Source of the DNA: an uncultured Caryophanales bacterium
Lineage (GTDB): Bacteria > Bacillota_I > Bacilli_A > RFN20 > CAG-288
NCBI GenBank assembly: GCA_937896065.1
Contig: CALBLI010000042.1
Span: 1-51,760 of the forward strand
DNA length: 51,760 bases
Direction: 5' to 3'
The notes under the pieces were generated by a model. It worked only from the letters and a program-made list of their open reading frames with translations, was not told the DNA's origin and did not search any database. Positions 16,359 to 24,827 of the stretch are shown here, in pieces; positions within the stretch are counted from its first letter, which is position 1; every line of letters starts with the position of its first letter. The position numbers and the translations under genes are program-made.

Positions 16359-17992
16359 AAAAAATAAAATGTGAAAAATTTTCAAATCATATTTTTAATA
16401 AAACTATTTATTTTCAAAAAGGTCTGAATTGTGTAGTTGGTGCAAACGATGCCTTGAATTCTATTGGAAAATCTAGTTTGTTGCTCATTATTGATTTTTG
16501 TTTTGGAGGGAATACATATTGTGCTAAAGATTCTGATATTAGACAAAACATAGGAGACCATTTCATACTTTTTACATTTGAATTTGATGATATCGAATAT
16601 CATTTTTGCAGGGATACGGCAGATTCTAACTATTTTTATGAATGTGATGACTCATACAACAAAACTAGTAATAAAAAGCCAATTAGTGACCTATGTGCAT
16701 TCCTGAAAGAAAAATATTTTGGATTTTCAGCAAAAAAATCTTTCCGTGCTTTAGTTGATGTTTTTTCTAGAGTATACGGGAAAAAGAATTATGAAGTGAA
16801 TAAACCGTTAAAAACTCATGCTAATGATGCAACAGATGAAAATGGAATCAATGTTTTGGTCGATTTATTTGGGAAAACAAGCATAATTGAGAAATCTATT
16901 GAAAAAGTTTCAGAAGCAAAGAAAGCCAAGAAGGCGATGGACGAAGCACAAAAATACAATATTGTTTATTCTCCAATTAAAACAATATCTGACTTGAAAT
17001 TTGCAAAGCAAGAAATAAAAAGATTACAAGATGAAGTAGAGTTAATGATAAAAGAGCAAAATATGACGTCATTAGGGATAGATGAAAATATTTCTCAAAA
17101 GGATATAGATCTTAAATCAGAACAAATTTGTTTATATAAGGAGAAAAAGACGTTATCCATTCATTTTAAAGCGTTACAAGAAATGACTGGAGATTCATTG
17201 CTCATGGATGAAAATGATAGGCAAAAACTTGTTGAATTTTTCCCTGATATTGATGTGAAGCCAATTTTTGAAATCAATGAATTTCAAAAGAGACTGAGTG
17301 AAAATGTAAATCAGGAAGTGAATGATCAAAAGGAAGATCTTTCTAATAAAATAAATGTGATTCAAAAGAAAATTGATGAAATCAATACTGAGTTATTGCA
17401 AAATAATATATCTCCTAGAATCCCAAAAACATTTTTGGATACAATTTATGAAAAAAGAAAACAAATCCAAAAACTAGAAGACCAGGTTTTTTTGTTCGAA
17501 AAAGTAAAAAGTTTTAAAGAAAGAGCTAGAACTATTAGCCAACAAATGAATAAGGATTATGGATATGTATTGTCAGAAATGGAAAATGATATAAATACTA
17601 AATTGAAAGAATTGAATGATAACATTTACCTAGAGGAAAGAATTCCACCATATTTAAATCTAAAAGACTTTAGTCATTATAGCTATAAAACACCAAATGA
17701 TAAAGGAACAGGAACAGAATACAAAAGCCTAATTTTATTTGATCTTACTATCTTAGATTTGACTTTTCTTCCATTTATTATCAATGATTCTATGTTATTC
17801 AAAAACATATGGGATGAACCAGTTGAAGGCTTGTTTAAACTTTATAACAAAGCTAAAAAACAAATATTTATTGCAATAGATAGAATTAACGTTTTTAGTT
17901 TCAATATACAAAAAATTATAACCAATCATGAAGTTGCAAAACTTGGTAAGGATGATCAAACGCTATTTGGCTTTACTTGGTCTAAAAAATAA
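16352..17992 (+). CDS. DUF2326 domain ABC/SMC-like ATPase of the ABC-3C system
   Basis: A 546-residue ATPase. N-terminal KKIKCEKFSNHIF and a modified Walker A GANDALNSIGKSSLL (Lys 40) are followed by DFCFGG, the pattern of DUF2326 proteins. A long coiled-coil middle (about 190-430, Lys/Glu heptads) separates it from the C-terminal lobe with KSLILFDLTILDL, LPFIINDSMLF and a final strand FIAIDR. Such RecF/SMC-like ATPases energise ABC-3C systems, believed to act in defence against invading DNA. GGGAGG precedes the ATG. The rsmI tail copy begins two bases after the stop. Confidence 0.87.
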   Translation: MLKKIKCEKFSNHIFNKTIYFQKGLNCVVGANDALNSIGKSSLLLIIDFCFGGNTYCAKDSDIRQNIGDHFILFTFEFDDIEYHFCRDTADSNYFYECDDSYNKTSNKKPISDLCAFLKEKYFGFSAKKSFRALVDVFSRVYGKKNYEVNKPLKTHANDATDENGINVLVDLFGKTSIIEKSIEKVSEAKKAKKAMDEAQKYNIVYSPIKTISDLKFAKQEIKRLQDEVELMIKEQNMTSLGIDENISQKDIDLKSEQICLYKEKKTLSIHFKALQEMTGDSLLMDENDRQKLVEFFPDIDVKPIFEINEFQKRLSENVNQEVNDQKEDLSNKINVIQKKIDEINTELLQNNISPRIPKTFLDTIYEKRKQIQKLEDQVFLFEKVKSFKERARTISQQMNKDYGYVLSEMENDINTKLKELNDNIYLEERIPPYLNLKDFSHYSYKTPNDKGTGTEYKSLILFDLTILDLTFLPFIINDSMLFKNIWDEPVEGLFKLYNKAKKQIFIAIDRINVFSFNIQKIITNHEVAKLGKDDQTLFGFTWSKK

Positions 17993-17994
17993 AA

Positions 17995-18105
17995 CTTTTA
18001 AAAGAAGGATTAAAGAAAGAAAGTTTAGCATCGTTATCAAAATCAATTGCTAAACTTACAAATCGAAGTAAAAAAGAAATATACGAATTAGGCTTAAAAA
18101 TAAAA
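17995..18105 (+). repeat. direct repeat, rsmI 3' end, copy 2 (5'-truncated gene)
   Basis: It encodes the last 36 or so residues of RsmI (LLKEGLKKESLASLSKSIAK and on) in the same orientation, then stops with TGA right after GLKIK. It has no start or ribosome-binding site. It matches 13011-13121 at 106 of 111 positions and probably marks the original chromosomal end of rsmI. Confidence 0.92.
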
Positions 18106-18273
18106 TGAAATTGACGCATATGTTAATTTTATTTATGAATAATACAAAACTCATTTGGAATTTATTAATAAATCATTGAAAACTCGCTCTGATTTTATTA
18201 TAAATTTTTGCTTAGGCTCATTGCTCTTGGATATAAATATAAATCTATTAAGCATTAATTGAAACCAAATAAA

Positions 18274-18328
18274 AATAGGGACATTATTTTGTTATCTTTT
18301 AAAATAAAGATATTATAATGTCCCTATT
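18274..18328. terminator. long inverted repeat, probable bidirectional terminator
   Basis: 14-bp perfect arms at 18274-18287 and 18315-18328 (starting AATAGGGACATTAT), with a smaller stem inside the 27-base loop and T-rich flanks on both strands. It lies between the rsmI tail copy and the convergent gene at 18375. The GGGACATT ends also resemble transposon termini, so a small non-autonomous element is an alternative. The 160 bases between the tail copy and this repeat hold no recognisable gene. Confidence 0.6.
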
Positions 18329-18374
18329 ATTTGATTTTTATACTGTGTATGTAAGAATAAATTTTTTACTTCTA

Positions 18375-20039
18375 TTAAGCTAGAAGATTTTCAATATTCA
18401 TATATATTTCAAAGTTACCAATAGCTGCTAAATTAGCACCTACCATTTTGCTTGTGAAACGATTAGCTTCGTATTTGCTAAGATCACTATTTGAAACAGC
18501 TGGATTTAAATTTAAAATTAGATTCTCATCAGCTTTGGAAAAAGCAATGTAATTATCTTGATCAGATTTTAAACCATTATCGATAACATCATAAAGGAAT
18601 TTTTTTAGTTCACCACCAATTTCAACATTACCAAGCAATAATTTATTTATTTTCATGTTGACTTTATAATTTTGCATACTAGAAGGAGTTGTATCAATAA
18701 TAACACTTGTTTGATAGCCATTCATATTTAAATTAAAGACGATTGAGAGTTTGTTATCTTGAATATCGCAATAGCAATTATCAATAGTCATATAAGCAAT
18801 ATTATATTTATTATCGACTTTTTTATAGAAGATAGATGAATAACCAAATAAACCTGATGATAAAAGAAGATTAGTCAATTGATTTTCACTAAATGATGCA
18901 ATCTTTTCTTCCTTTTTACCAGCTTTAGAATCAGTAACTAGTTGAGTAATGCTTGGGAACTGTTTCTTGATTTCAGCATTAAAATCAACGCTAGTTGCAG
19001 TATTGACACCTCTATATGTTTTAACATTGTCAATACCAATTATTGAGAAATCTTTACCATTAACAAATGTTTTAGCATTATCACTAGAATTATCATATCC
19101 ATTTAATAGATAATGCATGACAGTGTTGATATTTTCATCAGTAACTTCAAATTTATTATTATCCATAAGTGTAGTCAAATATGTGGCTAATTTATCATTG
19201 TCAACAGTGATACCTTTTCCAGTATGAGTGTAGTTAGGATTATCTTTTAACGTGGTTAAATCAATTGATAAATTGATAGAATGATCTTTATAAAACTCAG
19301 TCTTCAATAGATTATATTCAAAAGCTGATGAAATGAATGCTTGCGATAAAGTGACATCAGCATTATTATTAGCAGTCATTGTAAGAATATCATTTAATAA
19401 ATCATTTTTGGTATATGTTATTCTATTTTGCTCTAAATCAGCTTTTAAAGATAAATTATTTTGTTTAAAAGTATTATTTAAAGTGTCATTGCTGATGTAC
19501 TTTTTAATAGTGGTAAGGGCTAAATTAGATAAGAAACTAGCACGTGCCCATTGACATTTATTAATTTTAAATTCATAACCATCTTGATCATTTAACTTAG
19601 TCTCATTTAAACTACAATGTAAATATAGTCTTGTTTTAAAAAGAGGAAGAGAAACAGATACTGAGAAAATATATTCAGTATCAGTTATTTCAACACCAAG
19701 ACTAGTCAAATTGATTGCTGATGGAAGTTGTTTTGTTGCTTTATCTTTAACTGAAAGCAACACACTATTTAAGTCATCTTGAGAGAGTGAAAAAGTCACT
19801 AAACCAGTACTTTTAGTGTCAGCAAAACTATCAACTAATTTATATTGTGCTTTATCTTTTAAAGCAACATTTTGATCAGTTGAATTTTGATCAACATATT
19901 TGATGGTTGAGCCATCATAGAAAAAGCCATATAAAAGACCAGCTATCAAAAGTATTAAAAATAAAATGACTCCAAAAAACCATAATATAAATTTTAGAAA
20001 GCCATTCATTTTCTTCTTGCCATTAGCATCTTTAGCCAT
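18375..20039 (-). CDS. membrane-anchored protein of unknown function
   Basis: A 554-residue protein with a basic N-terminus (MAKDANGKKKMNGFLK), one strong membrane segment (about 17-40) and a large extracytoplasmic part. That part looks built of lipid-binding-like beta domains: FSLSQDDLNSVLLSV followed by TEYIFSVSVSLPLFKTRLYLHCSL, and a second similar unit near the C-terminus (FSENQLTNLLLSS, then IQDNKLSIVFNLNMNGYQTSVII). The pattern recalls YpmS/DUF2140-type proteins, here perhaps duplicated. This likeness is weak and the function unknown. It is read toward the inverted repeat at 18274-18328 and is divergent from the LD-carboxypeptidase gene. Confidence 0.75.
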   Translation of the reverse strand: MAKDANGKKKMNGFLKFILWFFGVILFLILLIAGLLYGFFYDGSTIKYVDQNSTDQNVALKDKAQYKLVDSFADTKSTGLVTFSLSQDDLNSVLLSVKDKATKQLPSAINLTSLGVEITDTEYIFSVSVSLPLFKTRLYLHCSLNETKLNDQDGYEFKINKCQWARASFLSNLALTTIKKYISNDTLNNTFKQNNLSLKADLEQNRITYTKNDLLNDILTMTANNNADVTLSQAFISSAFEYNLLKTEFYKDHSINLSIDLTTLKDNPNYTHTGKGITVDNDKLATYLTTLMDNNKFEVTDENINTVMHYLLNGYDNSSDNAKTFVNGKDFSIIGIDNVKTYRGVNTATSVDFNAEIKKQFPSITQLVTDSKAGKKEEKIASFSENQLTNLLLSSGLFGYSSIFYKKVDNKYNIAYMTIDNCYCDIQDNKLSIVFNLNMNGYQTSVIIDTTPSSMQNYKVNMKINKLLLGNVEIGGELKKFLYDVIDNGLKSDQDNYIAFSKADENLILNLNPAVSNSDLSKYEANRFTSKMVGANLAAIGNFEIYMNIENLLA

Positions 20040-20139
20040 AACAAAACCTCCTTAAAATTTAGTAATATTATAAACTAAATTGACATATATAAAAATATAA
20101 ACTAACATATCTAAAGAAATTTAATGGCGGAGACAAATC

Positions 20140-21144
20140 ATGAAAAAACCTAAATACATTACTGATGATAGTAAAATGATAGCTATTGCACCATCATTTG
20201 GAGTCACTTTTTCTCCATACCTTGAAAGATATAAAGCATCAATTGAAAATCTAAATGAATTAGGATATACATTTGATGAAGGTAATAATGTTCATTTAAA
20301 TGTTGGACTTATGGCTTCTAATACTGCTAAAAAAAGGGCTGAGGAATTTCAAAAAGCTTATTTAGATGATAAATATGACGCTATATTTTCAGTAGGCGGA
20401 GGTGAAACAATGTGTGAAATACTTCCATATATTGACTTTAATAAAATAAAGAGAAGTAGGCCTAAATGGTTTATAGGTTATTCAGATAATACTAATTTGA
20501 CGTTCACATTAACTACTATATGCGATGTTGAATCAATATATGGACCATGTCTTACTACCTATTATGAAAAGCCTCTAAGGCTTTCAGAAGAAAACGTCTT
20601 TAAAATGTTAAAAGGTGAAAAACATTTTGAAGGTTACCCGTATTATTCAAAAGAAACAAATGATAAAGATGATCCATTTAATAGGTTGAATTTAACTGAA
20701 AAAAAGGAAGTTATTTCTAAAAATTATACAAAGCCTATAGAAGGCATCTTACTTGGTGGCTGCTTAGATTGTCTTCTTACAATAGTTGGTACTAAATTTG
20801 ATAAAGTTAAAGAATTTAAGAAAAGACACAATGAGAAAATTATTTGGTTTTTAGAATCATGTGATTTATCTTTACTTGGAATAAGACGTGGTTTATTTCA
20901 ACTCATTGAATCCTCATGGTTAACTGATTGTGCAGCGATAATTATAGGAAGAGAGAATAAAAATGAATATTTTGATAGTGGAATAAGTAAAGAAGAATGC
21001 TATAGCATATTAGATGACTTAAATGTTCCAATCTTATTTGATTGTGATTTTGGACATATTCCACCAGTTTTGCCTATAAGATGTGGTGCTAAATGCAAAA
21101 TCACATATAAGGATCAAAATATAATAATGGATTATTATGACTAA
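20140..21144 (+). CDS. S66 family LD-carboxypeptidase (LdcA/MccF-like)
   Basis: A 334-residue serine peptidase of family S66. The catalytic Ser is in IGYSDNT, preceded by AIFSVGGGE. The catalytic Glu is in WFLESCD and the His in DFGHIPP, which gives the Ser-Glu-His triad of the family. These enzymes cleave the L,D-bond of murein tetrapeptides in recycling, or, in the MccF subgroup, inactivate peptide-nucleotide antibiotics. The stretch LGGCLDCLLTIVGT and the length fit the MccF-like branch, but substrate cannot be decided. No signal peptide, so cytosolic. Confidence 0.9.
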   Translation: MKKPKYITDDSKMIAIAPSFGVTFSPYLERYKASIENLNELGYTFDEGNNVHLNVGLMASNTAKKRAEEFQKAYLDDKYDAIFSVGGGETMCEILPYIDFNKIKRSRPKWFIGYSDNTNLTFTLTTICDVESIYGPCLTTYYEKPLRLSEENVFKMLKGEKHFEGYPYYSKETNDKDDPFNRLNLTEKKEVISKNYTKPIEGILLGGCLDCLLTIVGTKFDKVKEFKKRHNEKIIWFLESCDLSLLGIRRGLFQLIESSWLTDCAAIIIGRENKNEYFDSGISKEECYSILDDLNVPILFDCDFGHIPPVLPIRCGAKCKITYKDQNIIMDYYD

Positions 21145-21851
21145 TCCAAATCAAATTTAAATGATGTTTTATAAATACTTTTTCTTCTAAAATAATATGA
21201 AATGAATAATAAATATGCAATTAAGAAGGTAACAATAAGCATAATAGGGAGTGTGGTGTATAAAGTTGTATAGATAGAATTACCAAAGACAAAATGATAA
21301 AAATCAGCCCTTTTATCTAAAACGTTTCCATTCATATGCATAACTTGGTATGCTATATAAAAACAGGCATAAATAGCCATAGGAATGATAGCAAAGAAAC
21401 AATGTTTAAATTTGATTCTATTTTTAGTTTCAAACAATGTAAAATTGATAATAGCTAAAACAGGGATTGCAAAATGATAAAAAGCATTAGTGCCAGTAAA
21501 TGCAGAAAAATAGCCTTTTGTATTTGCATCAATAGGTGCTAAGAAAAAGACAACTGTTAACAATGTTAAAGTCACTGATGTAGTAGCTACTAAATTTAAG
21601 ATAGTCAACCATTTTGGTGTACATTCTTTTTCATGTGTGATTGATTTTATATTAAAAGGAATCAGAAGTAATGCAGTTAATCCCATCAAAATATTAGAAT
21701 CAGTTGTAAAGTACTTGAATGTTTCAAAACTTGCTTTAGTAAATCCATCAGTATTTTGATAAACAAGCACAAATAAAGCAGCTGCCATCGATAAAAAGAT
21801 GATGATATTTAAAATCAAAGCAATGATGCTAAACTTTTTGATAGTTTTCAT
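21141..21851 (-). CDS. six-helix membrane protein, Pr6Pr/FAR-17a-like
   Basis: A 236-residue integral membrane protein with six hydrophobic segments. Motifs FKYFTTDSNILMGL after the first helix and GTNAFYHFAIPVLAIINFTLFE in the middle resemble the Pr6Pr / FAR-17a/AIG1-like membrane family, in which the conserved Thr/Asn and His are typical. Bacterial members have no settled function. It overlaps the convergent LD-carboxypeptidase stop by four bases. Confidence 0.75.
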   Translation of the reverse strand: MKTIKKFSIIALILNIIIFLSMAAALFVLVYQNTDGFTKASFETFKYFTTDSNILMGLTALLLIPFNIKSITHEKECTPKWLTILNLVATTSVTLTLLTVVFFLAPIDANTKGYFSAFTGTNAFYHFAIPVLAIINFTLFETKNRIKFKHCFFAIIPMAIYACFYIAYQVMHMNGNVLDKRADFYHFVFGNSIYTTLYTTLPIMLIVTFLIAYLLFISYYFRRKSIYKTSFKFDLD

Positions 21852-21923
21852 ATATTAAACCTCACAAACCATAAAATTATAACCCATATTTATAAAAATA
21901 AATGATTATATTTAAAATATAAT

Positions 21924-21952
21924 TTGAATTGAATTATCATGTTGTATATAAT
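21924..21952 (+). promoter_or_regulatory. promoter of the rpmH operon
   Basis: TTGAAT (21924-21929) and TATAAT (21947-21952) with a 17-bp spacer. Just downstream, at 21961-21976, ATGCGT and ACGCAT form a perfect 6-bp hairpin at the expected 5' end of the message. Confidence 0.75.
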
Positions 21953-21999
21953 AATAGGGCATGCGTGTGTACGCATTTGTTTTTAATAGGAGAAAATAT

Positions 22000-22137
22000 A
22001 TGAAACGTACTTATCAACCAAGTAAACTTAAAAGAGCTCATACATGTGGTTTTCGTGCTCGTATGAAGACTGCAAATGGTCGCAAAGTTCTTGCTAGAAG
22101 AAGAGCTAAAGGTCGTGTTAGATTAACACAAGCTTAA
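22000..22137 (+). CDS. rpmH: 50S ribosomal protein L34
   Basis: A 45-residue L34 with the diagnostic start MKRTYQPSKLKRAHTCGF and Arg/Lys-rich body RARMKTANGRKVLARRRAKG. AATAGGAG lies upstream. It is followed ten bases later by rnpA, the near-universal order. It is part of the large ribosomal subunit. Confidence 0.98.
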   Translation: MKRTYQPSKLKRAHTCGFRARMKTANGRKVLARRRAKGRVRLTQA

Positions 22138-22147
22138 TCGAAGTAAA

Positions 22148-22498
22148 ATGAGAAAACTCTATCGATTACTAAAAGCTAGCGATTTTAAAAGCGTACTCGA
22201 TAAGAGAAAATGTGTAGTAAAGAATGATTGTTTTTCTTTATATTACGCAGCTAATAATTTAACTCATGCCAGGATAGGTATTTCCGCTTCAAATAAGATT
22301 GGAAATGCTGTGATCAGAGTTAAAGTGAGAAGGCAAGTCAGAGCAATTATTGCAACCATTAGTAAAGAACATGATGTTTATAATTTGCCAGTAGATGTTG
22401 TAATTATTATTAGAACAGATTTTGCTAAGGCTACTTATCAAGATAACTACGATATATTAAATAAAGCTTTCTCTTTCTTGGCAACAATGAGGAAATAG
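22148..22498 (+). CDS. rnpA: ribonuclease P protein component
   Basis: A 116-residue RnpA: LLKASDFKSVLDKRKCV at the start, IGISASNKIGNAVIRVKVRRQVR as the conserved RNR-type RNA-binding segment, and a C-terminal helix. It binds the RNase P RNA and helps it process tRNA 5' leaders. The RNA partner gene is not in this window. Three bases separate its stop from yidC. Confidence 0.96.
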   Translation: MRKLYRLLKASDFKSVLDKRKCVVKNDCFSLYYAANNLTHARIGISASNKIGNAVIRVKVRRQVRAIIATISKEHDVYNLPVDVVIIIRTDFAKATYQDNYDILNKAFSFLATMRK

Positions 22499-22500
22499 AC

Positions 22501-24111
22501 ATGAAACCTAAAGCAAGAAAACATTTTAAAAGATTGTCACTTATATTAGGAGCTTTTGCAGCTATTTTTACCTTGTCTAGTTGTACTAAATCATTCTGTT
22601 CAAATTTAGATAAAGCTAATCAGATGTATTCGGCATTTGGTAATATTTATCAATCACAAGAAAAATCAAATGATGTAGTAGATACTAACGTTAAGGACAA
22701 TTCCGTTCAAAAAGATGATGTTGAAGCTCAAAATAAGAATCGTGATGCTCTTTATAAATCCTTGTATGGTGTATCATCAACTTCTTATTCTTACTTACCA
22801 GTCCATGAAACTTTTTATACATTCATGAACAACAAGGTAGATGAATTTGTAAATAATAATTACACCTACTTCTATGATGGCACCATTGCTTCTTTTGAAA
22901 GCGATGCTACTGAAACTAAAGAAGAAAAAGCTAAAATCATTTGTAAACATGTCGCTATTTATGCAGGTCTTGATTATAATAGTGAAAACAAACCAACAGG
23001 TGTCTCTTCAACTTTCAAGAATTTAGATAATTGGTATGCTTTGTCATTAGCTGATACAAATGTTATTGCACCAAGTGCAAATTTTATCAATGATTTTAAA
23101 TCAGCTTTATCTAGTGCAACAAGTTCAGTCACTTGTATTACCCCTGAATCTAAAACATTCAATTTTAATGGGGCTCCTTTATATATTGAAGGTAAAAGTT
23201 GGGGACAGGCTTTTAAAGATTATGGCTTTTTAGAAGGCTTACTTGTTTATCCATTCTCTTACATTGTTCATAAGATATCTTTGTCAATGGGCGATTCTGG
23301 TTGGGCACAAATTTTAGCTATTTTTGTTGTCACCATCTTAGCTAGATTGATTACTGTTATTTCAACTGTCATTCAAGCAAGAACAACAAATAAACAACAA
23401 AAGCTTCAACCACAACTTGCACAACTTGCTAAAAAATATCCAAATAGTCAAACAGATCCTGAAGAAAAAAGAGCTATGGCTATGGAGCAGATGCAATTAT
23501 TTAAGAAAAACAAAATTCATCCATTCGTTCCAATGTTATTTATGATATTGCAGTTCCCATTATTCATTTGCGTTTGGTCTGCTTTACAAGGTTCAGCTGC
23601 ACTAGCTGATGGAAATTGGTTAGGAATATCATTAACTACTAATGTTTCTCAATGCTTCAGCAATTATGCATCAACCCCTGGAGCTTTGACTGGTATTTTC
23701 ATCTTCATCTTCATGATTACTGCAAATATCCTTTCATCAACAACAGGGTTATGGTTAACCAGTTGGAGAAATAAGAAATTTGGTGATCCAAATCAGATGC
23801 AGCAAACTGCAAATGGTGGATTAGATGCTAATAAAACAATGAAATATATGACATATGGTATGTTAATATTTGTTGTCATTATGGGTTTCCAATTACCTGC
23901 AGGTATGGGTATATATTGGTTTATAGGTGCAATTATCTCCATTATCCAGTCACTTATCATGGAAGCTGTTCAAACCAAGAATAGACATAAGATGATAAAA
24001 GAAACAGGTGATGGAAGTGAACTCGCTTTTGTAAGAAGAAGCAAACATCATCAAGAAAATCAAAAAGAGAAGAGTGATTCAAAATCTGATAAACCACTTT
24101 GGAGGAAATAA
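22501..24111 (+). CDS. yidC: membrane protein insertase YidC (lipoprotein form)
   Basis: A 536-residue YidC/Oxa1 insertase. The signal ends in TLSSC, a lipobox, as in Gram-positive YidC. A large extracytoplasmic region (about 25-240), with DNVxK and Asn/Ser-rich stretches, precedes the first insertase helix (AQILAIFVVTILARLITVIS). The conserved region QLAQLAKKYPN, MAMEQMQLFKKNKIHPF, then hydrophobic segments and LPAGMGIYWFIGAI follow. The end is basic (RRSKHHQENQKEK), as expected for ribosome contact. At 536 residues it is much longer than the usual 260-300 of Gram-positive YidC, owing to that external region. It is coupled to rnpA and jag. Confidence 0.96.
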   Translation: MKPKARKHFKRLSLILGAFAAIFTLSSCTKSFCSNLDKANQMYSAFGNIYQSQEKSNDVVDTNVKDNSVQKDDVEAQNKNRDALYKSLYGVSSTSYSYLPVHETFYTFMNNKVDEFVNNNYTYFYDGTIASFESDATETKEEKAKIICKHVAIYAGLDYNSENKPTGVSSTFKNLDNWYALSLADTNVIAPSANFINDFKSALSSATSSVTCITPESKTFNFNGAPLYIEGKSWGQAFKDYGFLEGLLVYPFSYIVHKISLSMGDSGWAQILAIFVVTILARLITVISTVIQARTTNKQQKLQPQLAQLAKKYPNSQTDPEEKRAMAMEQMQLFKKNKIHPFVPMLFMILQFPLFICVWSALQGSAALADGNWLGISLTTNVSQCFSNYASTPGALTGIFIFIFMITANILSSTTGLWLTSWRNKKFGDPNQMQQTANGGLDANKTMKYMTYGMLIFVVIMGFQLPAGMGIYWFIGAIISIIQSLIMEAVQTKNRHKMIKETGDGSELAFVRRSKHHQENQKEKSDSKSDKPLWRK

Positions 24112-24113
24112 AT

Positions 24114-24758
24114 ATGAATAGATATGAAGGAAAAACTGAAGAAGAAGCTGTAAATAAAGCTTTAGCAGACTTAGGCTTAACTGATAAAAAAGAATTGAAT
24201 TATCAAGTTATTTCAACTAAAACAAATATTTTTGGAACTACCGTCACAATCGGTATATATTCAATAAATGATGTTATTGTTTTTGCTGACGATTATATTA
24301 AAAGATGTTTAAAATGTTTAGGTATTGAAGGTTCAACTGAAGCTAAATATGAGGATGGCATCATCAAATTAAATATCGTAACACAACACAATAGATCAGT
24401 TATCGGAAGAAATGGTGACACATTAAGATCAATTAATGAACTAACACGTTCTGTATGTTTCAATAGATTCGGTGGACATTACCGCATTCTTCTTAATTGC
24501 GATGGCTATAAAGAGAATAAATATTATAAATTCTCAGTTATTGCTAAAAGGACCGCAAATGAGGTTAGTAGAACTCATGTTACAGCTGTCTTAGACCCAA
24601 TGACCAGCGATGAAAGACGTATTATTCATCAAGTGTTAGCTGATTATCCAAATATAAGAACTCAATCTCTAGGGACAGGTCACAAAAGACATGTAACTAT
24701 TCAATGGGTTGGTGATGAAGATAATGCTCAGGTGACTGAGACTGAAAAGGCTGAATAA
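24114..24758 (+). CDS. jag: RNA-binding protein Jag/KhpB
   Basis: About 214 residues from MNRYEGKTEEEAV. This start is chosen because GGAGG lies eight bases upstream at the end of yidC. The Jag-N domain (1-50) is followed by a KH domain (about 75-130, with IGRNGDTLRSINELTR) and an R3H domain (AKRTANEVSRTHVTAVLDPM then ERRIIH). Jag/KhpB binds RNA and affects cell division and envelope synthesis in firmicutes. It ends the rpmH-rnpA-yidC-jag operon. Confidence 0.95.
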   Translation: MNRYEGKTEEEAVNKALADLGLTDKKELNYQVISTKTNIFGTTVTIGIYSINDVIVFADDYIKRCLKCLGIEGSTEAKYEDGIIKLNIVTQHNRSVIGRNGDTLRSINELTRSVCFNRFGGHYRILLNCDGYKENKYYKFSVIAKRTANEVSRTHVTAVLDPMTSDERRIIHQVLADYPNIRTQSLGTGHKRHVTIQWVGDEDNAQVTETEKAE

Positions 24759-24771
24759 AAAATAAATAAAA

Positions 24772-24800
24772 AACCGCTAGTTGAAGCTAGCGGCTTTTTT
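24772..24800 (+). terminator. terminator after jag
   Basis: Stem CCGCTAG (24774-24780) with CTAGCGG (24787-24793), short loop, then six Ts. An A run upstream may make it work in both directions. Confidence 0.85.
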
Positions 24801-24827
24801 AATGATTAATTTAAATTATTACTTTTT

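Larger units (their letters stand above)
13011..18105 (+). mobile_element. genomic island bracketed by rsmI 3'-end repeats
   Basis: About 5 kb (4984 bp from repeat to repeat) carrying a three-gene minus-strand operon and a three-gene ABC-3C system, inserted after rsmI. The structure is complete gene, cargo, then a 5'-truncated copy of the same gene in the same orientation. That is what single-crossover integration of a circle carrying the rsmI tail would give. Several cargo genes are visibly less AT-rich than the core genes (sample lines near 37-42% GC against about 20% in rsmI). No integrase or transposase is present. The boundaries are seen; the mechanism is inferred. Confidence 0.75.

Noticed and set aside
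13237..17992. The island as a prophage, because of DUF4417
   Set aside because: No phage structural, replication, lysis or integrase gene is present; DUF4417 also occurs on plasmids and other elements.
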